64,000 nucleotides of DNA from Ovis canadensis (lineage: Eukaryota; Chordata; Mammalia; Artiodactyla; Bovidae). The notes beneath the pieces were generated by a model. The model was not told the origin of the DNA. It searched no databases and saw nothing but the letters and a program-made list of their open reading frames with translations. How positions within the stretch are numbered: position 1 is the stretch's first letter; each line of letters starts with the position of its first letter. The stretch covers positions 30,234,501-30,298,500 of the forward strand of contig NC_091255.1 in the NCBI RefSeq assembly GCF_042477335.2, in the 5' to 3' direction. A program made the translations under genes and the position numbers. Positions 55,830 to 64,000 of the stretch are shown here, piece by piece.

Positions 55830-56095
55830 CTTACGCTTTCCTTCCCTCTAGAATGCCCTGTCTCTGCACCCCACCATTTTTTGCCAGCAATATATGAGAC
55901 ATTCTTCCAGGCCCGGGGTTCAAATGGCACTTCCTTCAAGGAGCGTTTAGTCATCAACTCAGTTCCAAGGGGTGACTCTCCCTTCCCTCCATTACATACT
56001 GTCCAGACCACTCTCTGGGCCCAGCAGATGCTGCCTTGCCTCTTGGTGACTTCTGGGCACATCTCAAATCCACTGTCATAAGCATCCTGGGCAAA
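55830..56095 (+). mobile_element. L2 LINE fragment
   Basis: 'gaatgccctgtctctgcacc', 'gttcaaatggcacttccttc' and 'ctcccttccctcc' follow the order of the L2 3' region; strongly diverged. Confidence 0.55.
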
Positions 56096-57049
56096 AGAAC
56101 ACAATCTTCTTTATATAGGGTTCAGGGAATATTCTGTGGGGTAATGAGTAAGTTTTCTAGCCCTCAAAACCCATGGAACTTTCTGAAGTCTTGGGCCACT
56201 GAGGCATAGGAAAGAAAGCTTTCCTGTCTCTTCTCAGCTATTTTCTGGTTACTGTCTTTCAAAGAATCATAGACTGGGCAACCTTCACCCATGCATGTCA
56301 TGGTGAGGCCCAGAGAGGGAAAGAATGTCCCTTAAGGTCACACAGCAGGTTTAGCGGACTTCTGATGGGGAGAGGGAGTAGAGTGTTGATGTTACTGTGA
56401 TAATCCATGGCCTTAATACATGCAGCCCTTAGATCAGCTGTGCCACAGCGAGCATGTCAGTGTGACTGCTGGCACTGTTATTACGATTCTTCTGTCCTTT
56501 ATTGTCAACCCCTCCTGCTCCCACCAGGTCCTTTCCTTTCATTTCAGGGGAGAGAAGTACACGGAGGGTATTAACTATGCCTTTATGAAGCAGCGGGTGA
56601 GAAGCTGGGCTGGTAGAGGACTAACCATCTGGATTACTGACCTCAGTGGCCTAGGGTGATTTTCTGGACCATCATAGACCTCAGGCCCAACAAGTCAGAC
56701 CTGGACGAATAATTGGGTGTTGTATTTGTCCCTGTGTTGTGCTGAAGAGAAGATGAAAGGAAACCTGCTTCCCTTTTCGCAGGTGCTAGCAGACCGGCTG
56801 AGTCTGGCGTATTGCCCTCCAGGGCTCTCAGGCCCGCTCAGTGGTCACCTCGGCTCAGTGTGTGCAGCAGCCACAGACGGTCTGCTCAAGCTCCGTCCCT
56901 CTGTCTGTCTGTCCATCTGTCAGGCAGCCTACAGAAGCTCTCAAGCTAGGTCCTTGGGAGGACAGGGTGTCCGGAATCAGTTTCCACCATCCTTCTCCCA
57001 TCACAGGGTTGAAAGCAAGATTTCCCATGTGTCCGGTTGTGTGTGTGCA
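56096..57049. other. Unassigned presumed intronic sequence
   Basis: A MIR/L2-like 'gaggcccagagagggaaaga' remnant lies near 56305. No exon recognised. Confidence 0.35.
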
Positions 57050-57268
57050 CGTCCAGTTACTTCGGTCATGTCTGACTCCTCAGCGACCCCATGGACTATA
57101 GTCCACCAGGCTCCTCTGTGGATGGGATTTTCCCAGCAAGAATACTGGAGTGAGTTGCCATGGCCTCTGTCCAGGGAATCTTCCCAACCCAGGGATCGAA
57201 CTCACATCTCCTGTGTCTCCTGCACTTTGCAGGCAGATTCTTTATCACTGAGCCACCGGGTAGGAGAG
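57050..57268 (-). mobile_element. Bov-tA SINE
   Basis: Antisense full-length copy. Confidence 0.9.
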
Positions 57269-58049
57269 GCATCAAAGTTATCGCTGGGAACCAGTGAGGG
57301 ACAGCTTCAGCTGACAGCCCCGTTGGGACTGGGGAGTTGAGTCTCAGAGTCCACATCCTACCGGGAGGTGAGATAGGACAGGCACACACACCAAGAGACC
57401 GCTTTTTCCCAGAGGAGGACTACAATTTGCCTCTCTCGTCTAAAAACAAAATTAAACTCAAATTGGGGGCAGGTGCAGGAGAAGGACTCTGAGAATGGAG
57501 ACCAAAGTTCCCTTAGTGGGCTGAACCATTTCTCAGCTTCTATTCCATTTCCGTGTTGGTGTCTGATTGGGTGAAAAAGAGTGCAGCCTCCGTTCTGGCT
57601 GCTGAGCAAGGGAGCCCTGGGCACTGGGGAATTTTTAGTTGGGATTTCATATGAGCAGTTCAAGAATTAACTGGAACAGCAATTCTCCTGCCCCAAATCT
57701 GACTCTAGGATCCTGATGTTTGTCTGAGCCTTTCCGAAGAACGTGACCATTCTATTCTCGACGTGATGTTCCAAATGACCCTAACAGTTCTTTTTCAGTT
57801 GGTAGAGCTGGGTTGGCTGAAGCGTCTGTACTCACTCATTTTAGGGTCTTTGTGACCAAGAGCGTATTTGGCCATTCATCCATTCATTCATTTACTGATT
57901 CATTCATTGAAACCACTATTTCAAGGTGCCAAGTGTACAGTGTGAACAAGAGAGATGAGGTTCCCACTTTCTCAGAGCTCTCAGTCTAACAGAAGAGATA
58001 GGTATTAGGTGATTTACAAGAGCACTGAGTAATCAGAGATGCAGGGCTC
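57269..58049. other. Unassigned sequence with an ATTC simple repeat
   Basis: Imperfect (attc)n at about 57872-57909. No exon recognised. Confidence 0.4.
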
Positions 58050-58140
58050 CCTGGTCTGATAGTTAGGGAGAGCTTCCTAGTGAATAGCCCACACACCACA
58101 GTGAAGATCCAGTGCAGCCAAAAATGTTTTAAAAATTTAA
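58050..58140 (+). mobile_element. CHR-type SINE remnant
   Basis: Decayed head 'gggctccctggtctgatagt' and tail 'gatccagtgcagccaaaaat'; the middle is mostly lost. Confidence 0.65.
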
Positions 58141-59280
58141 AAAGACTAGAGGGAAGAGGAGATACCCAGGCAGAGTCGGGTGGAACATTTTGACCAGAGA
58201 TACCATCCTGTACAAAAGTTCTGAGAAAGCAAGAGAGAGACAGGAGGAGAAGGTGGCAGATGAAGCTGAGAGGAGGTGAGGGGCCAGGCCACAGAGCCTT
58301 GTGTGCCACTACAGGGATGTGGTTTTTTTCTTCTGACAGTGATGGGAAGTGTTCTCGAGCTGCTGTGGGATGCTGGAAAACTGTTTCCTCCAGCTGATCA
58401 TTCTAGCTGTGATGTCAGCCTCACGAGCCTGCGACTTCTCAGACGAGCAGACCCAGCTCAGATGTGACCACTGTGAGCCTTCCACTCACCACAGCAGACA
58501 GCGTTTCATTTCTTTTTTCTACTCTCTTCCTTGGAACTTACGTCATGTGTGTTGGTTTCTCATGTCCGCTGCTGGCATCAGACTGTGAGGCTAAGCTGAC
58601 CAGTCCAGGACAGGCAGCAGTAAGCTTGGGGGAAGGAGAGGTTAGGACTCGCCAGGTTTCATGATCAGCATGATCAGCACCTGAAAGTGCCTTCTGTAAA
58701 ACATGGATGTCATGGGACAGTTTAGAGACAGTGGGCTGGGCTAGGTTGAGTCACCCATGGGGGAAGGAAGGCAGGGTATTTCCTTGAGGAAGAGAGCGGC
58801 TGATCCTCTGTAATCTCTTCTCAGAATCTATCTGATGGTTCCCAGCGGTCTGAGTCAGGCTGCTGTCCAGTCTGCCTTTCCCATCCAAGGGGCATGATGA
58901 CCCAACGCACACTGGGGGCAGGTGTGTGCCTGGCTTTTGGGGTGGGACAGCCAGGGACTCTGGTATTGCTGGTGAAGGTGGCCTGGGCCAGATCAGTCCC
59001 TCTCTCCACCTTGAACGTTATATAGGTATAGTGTAGGGAGGACATCAAAGGCAGAAAGATGGGGAAAAGAACAGTGTGGGTATGAGCTTGCTGAGGAACC
59101 TTAGCCAGTTTCCAAAAGCCTCTGTTGCTCCTAACCACATAGCGTCCTTAACACTGTTGGTATCTGGGGACAGACATTCTTTGGGATGGTTCTGCTTATT
59201 GCAGGACACCCTAACATCTCTGGCTTTATAATGCTCCTCCACATTTTCAAATAGCTCCTGGTGGGGCGGGGCATGGCATG
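58141..59280. other. Unassigned presumed intronic sequence
   Basis: No exon or named repeat recognised. Confidence 0.35.
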
Positions 59281-59472
59281 TGCCTGCTCATTGTGTCCAA
59301 CCTCTTTTTGACCCCATTGACCGTAGCCCTCTAGGCTCTTCTGTCCATAGGATTTCCCAGGCAAGAATACTGGAGTGGGTTGTTATTCCTTCTCCAGGGG
59401 TTCGTCCCGACCCAGGGATCGGACCTGCATCTCTTGCATCTCCTGCATTGGCAGGCGGATTCTTTACCTCTA
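59281..59472 (-). mobile_element. Bov-tA SINE, ends eroded
   Basis: Antisense; the tRNA-like head is cut at 'ttctttacctct'. Confidence 0.88.
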
Positions 59473-61479
59473 ATTGAGAACTACTAACTCCAGTGTTTAT
59501 GGGGACAGGATACCTAGAGCTTTGCTGTATGTCCTGCAGATGGCTGACAGAGAGACTGGATAAGTCCCCGCATTTCCAAATGTCTTAATGAAACTTTTGT
59601 CCAGTGGGATGGTTTTTCTTCCCAGGCCACTCATGGGGGCTCCTGCTGTCTCCTGACCCCAAATGGAGCTTCCCCTGATTTCTATAGCCTGTTTGCTCAC
59701 AATGGTAACCTAACAGCCCTGTGAAAAATCCACTGGATGAAGCTGAGATTTTGTTGCAGACATTTCCAGGCCTCTTGGCTGGACGGTGTCCAGGGTGGCA
59801 GGACAGTCCGCTGGCTGAGGCGCTGCTCCATTGGACCACCAGATGGCGCCCGAGAGCCCCCTTGTCTGCCGCAGGACCACTGGTGGCAGAGGAGACTGCA
59901 GAGGGAACTCATCTTAAAGAGGCCTGGTCCTTAAAGAGACAGGGCCACACACCGCGAACTTGACCCGTAATCCCGAAATGAGACTCTCCTGATGACAAGC
60001 GACACTGGCTAGGCTCTGATGCTCCTTTGTCCTCACTTTCTCGAATGTTGAGCCGCCACCTCTTGGAGCTGGTCTCCTTGACGACCTGCCCTCAGCCCCT
60101 GCGGGCCCCCCTGGACCTCACAGGGACGGGGCCAGTCTGGCTGGTGGCGTCAGAGCTCCTGGCAGAACAGCGCGGGGCTGAGAGGCATCTGCAGAACTCT
60201 GGCCGAGACAGCAAGAAGCACAGCCAGCTTCAGGAGAATAGTGGCCACGGGAGGGCAGAGGGCCAGCCTGTGAGCTCTGGCCCCAGATGGACTTGCCTCC
60301 GCTTCACTCGGGGCTGATAAGGTTGGAGCTGTTGAACTTTGTCTCTGGGTTCTGGGGACTTGGAGAATCCTTCCATCTCTTCTGCCTGCCTCTTTCCAAA
60401 TGCTGATGGGGACGCTGTGGTAAGTCATTTTAGGAAGGGGTGGCGGGGTGGGGCGCCAGACCTTACTGTTGATCTCTCAGATCAGCTCTCAGAAACCTCT
60501 GTGTTGACCCCCGGGTGGAACAAGCTGAGCCATGTCGGGTGAGGGCCACTTTAGCTAGAACTTGGTCCGAGACCCTCCCGAAATTGCAGCTTGCCTAGTA
60601 TGCTCTTCCCAGGATGCTGGACTCACTGTGGCCCTAGCCATGGCAGTGGGGGTTCAACTCAGCTCCCAAGAAATGTGGGGGGACGTGGGGGGAGCCTCAC
60701 CACTGCCCGGACCTGGATGTCACCAGGCTTCTCTCAGCCGTCCGAGGGAGGCAACAAGAAGGTGAATGGAATTTTCTAGTTTACATCTTGCCATGACTTA
60801 CATCTTTCCCATGACTCAAGCTGAGATAAACTTTGGAAGAGAAAATGAAGTGGGAAGGGCTTTCAGTAAATCCGTGCTCCCTGTAGATCTCCCTGCCTGC
60901 TGGAAGAGCGAGGAGGCTGGGAAGAGACGGGGAGGAAGAGGGCAGAGGACAGAACTGTTAAGCCAGACCTGCCCACTTAGAGGTGACCCAGGAGAGGCCT
61001 GGGGAATTTTTTTCTCTTCAGGCCCAAGGGCTAAGGGTGAATCTTAGAAGAGTAAGCACTGCTTTGCTCTGCTGAGCTTAAAGGAAATGGAGCAAGGAGC
61101 CAGAAACAGGCCATCCTGGGGGCTGCTGGGCAGATAGGAAGCCTGAGGGACATCCATCTGGGTGCCTACCTACGGATGGGAAAACTGAGGCTGGCAAGGC
61201 TCAAGACTGGCCTGAAGCACAGAAGCAGTGGGGTTTGGCTGGGGCTGGAGTTCAGGAAATTGTCGCTGGATTTGCTGCAGCCAGCTTGGCTCCAGGATCA
61301 TCTGGCCCCAGGGAGGAGATGTGGCTTTCTCTGGGAACCAGTTCTCGTTTTGCTTCATCACTGGTGGCTGGGGGGGTGGTTCTGGAGTTACATTCCTCCT
61401 GTAGCTCTGATGCTTCCTCCCTGAGTTTAACTTCACTCTGTTTATTCATTTTTAGTCACTCATTGCAGCCCAACTCAGA
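59473..61479. other. Two-kilobase repeat-poor block
   Basis: No SINE or LINE recognised. Moderate G+C, with scattered CpGs at about 60010-60310. ORFs on both strands lack recognisable domains. It contains the CTCF-type site at 59836. Confidence 0.4.
59836..59849 (+). promoter_or_regulatory. Consensus CTCF core motif
   Basis: CCACCAGATGGCGC matches the CTCF core pattern CCASYAGRKGGCRS at all 14 positions. It lies outside recognised repeats, which is unusual here. Confidence 0.65.
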
Positions 61480-61695
61480 GATTACCCATGTGGACTCTGG
61501 ATTCAGAATCTCGGGTCATTTCCTAGCTGGCCAATAGCATACCTTCCTGTTTCTATGCAAAGGAATGGAGAGAATGGTAGTGCCTATCTCATTGGCTTAT
61601 TATGAAGACTGAGGGAGGCAGTCTATGTGATACACATGGAGCAATGCCTGGCACTTAAGCAGCACTCGATCAAAGTTAGCTGTCATTAGTTTTAT
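61480..61695 (+). mobile_element. MIR SINE fragment
   Basis: 'tctggattcagaatctcggg' then 'gagcaatgcctggcacttaa'. Confidence 0.65.
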
Positions 61696-61849
61696 TTATT
61701 CAGCATGTGTTATTGAATGCCAGTCTTTTGGGCTTTTGGCAGAAAACTGATCCAGGAGCATGGTGTAGTTACGACTGCTTTGGAGGTCCACCTGAGCCTC
61801 ATTCATCCACTGGGCAAGGTGCAGTGAAAAAACACAGTCCCAGGTTTTG

Positions 61850-61978
61850 GGTTTTTTTTTTTTTCTTTTGCTGTGGTGCACAGCCTTGGGTGATTCTAGT
61901 TCCCTGACCAGGGATCAAACCCTTGCCCCCTGCATTGGAAGCCCAGAGTTCCAACCACTGGACTATCAGGGAAGTCCC
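61850..61978 (-). mobile_element. CHR-type SINE
   Basis: Antisense with a T-run (its A-tail). The flanks 'gtcccaggtttt' and 'gtcccagctttt' look like a target-site duplication. Confidence 0.9.
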
Positions 61979-62466
61979 TCGTCCCAGCTTTTAAAGAGCT
62001 GATCTTCCAGGAAGAATACAAAAGAGATTTTGTCTATCAGGTCAGTTTTTTGGTTTTTAATTTGAATGCAGAGCCCACCCCCACCCCACCCCAACCACCT
62101 GTATATCCCATCTGCACACCCTGGTGCTCCCTGCAGACCTCAGAGTGGGGAGAGGTGCAGAGACATCCTTTTCATCACCAGTGACCCCGCGGGGACTCCC
62201 AGGCCTTCCTAATGTTCCTAGTGGAGCTGGGTTGCTAACGGTGAGGAGGGAAGAAAAGTGGAAATACCTAGTTTTGGTTCTAAGCATGGTGCCCTTTTTC
62301 CCACCCTGGCCAAGTGGTTGGTAGAGGCAAGAACTGGATAATGGAGAGGTGGGGTGTAGCACACCCCTGGGGGTTATGTAAGGGCAAGACTGCTGACCTC
62401 AGATGGGGTATATCTTCTTCCCACTTGGCCCACATCATCAGCCTGGTGCTCCTGGCAACCAACCCT
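61979..62466. other. Unassigned sequence
   Basis: A C-rich (ccacc)n-like run lies near 62077-62098. No gene recognised. Confidence 0.35.
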
Positions 62467-62663
62467 TAAAAGTGAATGTCTGATTCTTTGCGACCTCATG
62501 GACTGTAGCCCACCAGGCTCCTCTGTCCATGGGACTCACCAGGCAAGAATAGTGGAGTGGGTAGCCATTCACTTCTCCAGGGGATCTTCCCTACCTAGGG
62601 ATCGAACCCAGGTCTCCTGCATTGCAGGCCGATTCTTTATCCTCTGAGCCGCCAAGGAAGCCC
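62467..62663 (-). mobile_element. Bov-tA SINE
   Basis: Antisense; the flanks 'aaccaacccttaaa' and 'aaccaacacttaaa' differ at one base and are a likely target-site duplication. Confidence 0.92.
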
Positions 62664-64000
62664 AACCAACACTTAAATCCCCCTTAAATATGCTGATGAG
62701 GCAGGAGCAGCTGCTTGCTGTGGGAGGTGAGGAGCCAAGGACAGGCTGAGTACACAGGCCAGAGGGAGGGCTGGGAAGGTGGAGTGTGTTCACCCAAAGG
62801 ACTAGGCAGCAAATGGTTAGTGCAGGCTTGGAGGACGAGCTGTGATGGGTGCTGACTCAGTGCCTTGGGGTGCACGGGCAGGTCCACACTTAGCTGAATC
62901 AGGGTAGCCTGTCCACAGGAACATCCCCCTACTCTGACAGAAGGGGGTTGCTGGCAGATCACCTCACCTTGGGCACAACGTGGGTGAGAATGGCTCTAAC
63001 TCCTTCCTTCCTAGGATGTGGTACTGGGTCTCCCCCACCTCCTCTCCACTCAGTGCCAGGAATCTGGAGGTTTCTGTTCCAGTCTCATGGCCCTGCTGCT
63101 TCCGCACACTCGTCCTATAGCCAAGGTTAGAGTCATGCAATCGGAAGCCATCCTATGTAGCCATCAAGGATCTTGACGTAACCGCCCTTTCCTGGGACAC
63201 ATATGTTTGAGACAGTTGTGCAGAGATGGAATAGGACTGGAAGAGTTTTCTAGAAGATAGTCTCTAACCCATGGTCCAGCAGAGATTTCCAGAGACCTCT
63301 GCCACCCTGCTTTCAACCCTGACAGTGGAGATAGCATGCGTGGCCCTCCGTTTATTGTCTGGATGGGTTCCTTAGCTGCTCAGGGCCTCGGTTTGCTCAT
63401 CTGATAAATGGAGGGAACTGAGATAATAGTGAAGCTGTTGTGTAAGCAAAGCACTCAGATCCAAGCCAGGTCCACTGCAGGCACTTTCCCTTAATTATCA
63501 GAAGCACTCCTTCTGACTGGCCTCTAAGGTCCCACTCCCCTCCCCCTATATTGCGTTCTGCACTAGAAGGTTTAGAAGAGGATTGGACAGAATGTAGGGG
63601 GGAAAAGCAGAGCTAAGGAGAGCAACTAACATTTTAGCTTGGAAAAAAATGCTGAAAATAGCTTGTTTAAGCCTTTGTAGATAAAAATGTAAAATGTATG
63701 CAAATGTATGTGACTCACGCAGAAACATACATCCATGGCCTCCTCACAGTCAGTGCCCAGATGTCGCCATCAGGCAGTGTTCAGAGAAGGCCCAGGCTGC
63801 CTTGGGGAGGGGCGGGGGGGTGGAGTTGTTGGGGAGGGGGGCTGTATTGCTGCTTACCTGGGCTGGTATCCTGCTTGCACCTTTCTTCTGGGTCTGTGCC
63901 TTCCAGGTGGGAAGAAGAGAGGCCCTGGGCCCCTCTCTGCTCCTCTGTCTCATCGTCCTCCCTCTGGTTCCTCCAGGAGCCCGTTTGCTTCCTCTCCCAT
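62664..64000. other. Repeat-poor sequence to the window end
   Basis: A MIR-like stretch lies at about 63355-63510 and G-run clusters at 63804-63841. No exon recognised; a pyrimidine-rich tract runs to the end. Confidence 0.4.

Noticed and set aside
541-62663. tRNA genes suggested by B-box-like 'ggttcga' or 'gggatcgaacc' motifs
   Set aside because: All instances are the tRNA-derived heads of CHR and Bov-tA SINEs, with no full cloverleaf.
1-64000. CRISPR array, phage or bacterial operon
   Set aside because: No regularly spaced short repeats or dense intronless genes; the repeat content is entirely ruminant nuclear DNA.

Overview
This is mammalian nuclear DNA, and the repeats identify a ruminant (cattle, sheep, goat or a relative). 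They include about 23 Bov-tA/Bov-A SINEs, about 22 CHR-type tRNA-derived SINEs, and six fragments of the RTE-type LINE BovB. L1 pieces of several ages, MIR and L2 fragments, one hAT-type DNA element, a probable retroviral solo LTR and a U6 snRNA pseudogene are also present. No bacterial-type operon, CRISPR array or integrated phage is present. Repeat families were named from remembered consensus sequences, so edges are accurate to about 5-20 bases except where target-site duplications fix them. Layout: 1-21.2 kb is repeat-dense, with L1 over L1, BovB with a copied insert, a U6 pseudogene and a probable LTR. From 21.27 to 23.11 kb lies a CpG island holding the only well-supported coding sequence. 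It is a + strand first exon of 352 codons plus one base (22047-23103), ending at a GT donor. Its first 66 residues align without gaps to the N-terminal oligomerisation coiled coil of BCR, and its donor phase matches what I recall for BCR exon 1. From 23.1 kb to the end the sequence looks like a long first intron or flanking DNA; no second exon was recognised. It holds scattered SINEs plus relatively repeat-free blocks that may be regulatory: 38.33-38.90 kb, 46.20-46.79 kb (CpG-rich, palindromic E-box) and a consensus CTCF core at 59.84 kb. The most interesting item is the BCR-type exon. BCR joins an N-terminal oligomerisation region to RhoGEF, PH, C2 and RhoGAP domains, whereas the paralogue ABR is described as lacking that N-terminal region. 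The exon could be the start of a distinct BCR paralogue or an under-annotated long 5' exon of ABR; the window cannot decide. Also notable are an inverted ~150-bp copy pasted into BovB with its source 1.3 kb away, and a nested perfect hairpin at 48.87-48.99 kb. I found no evidence of a new multi-gene system.
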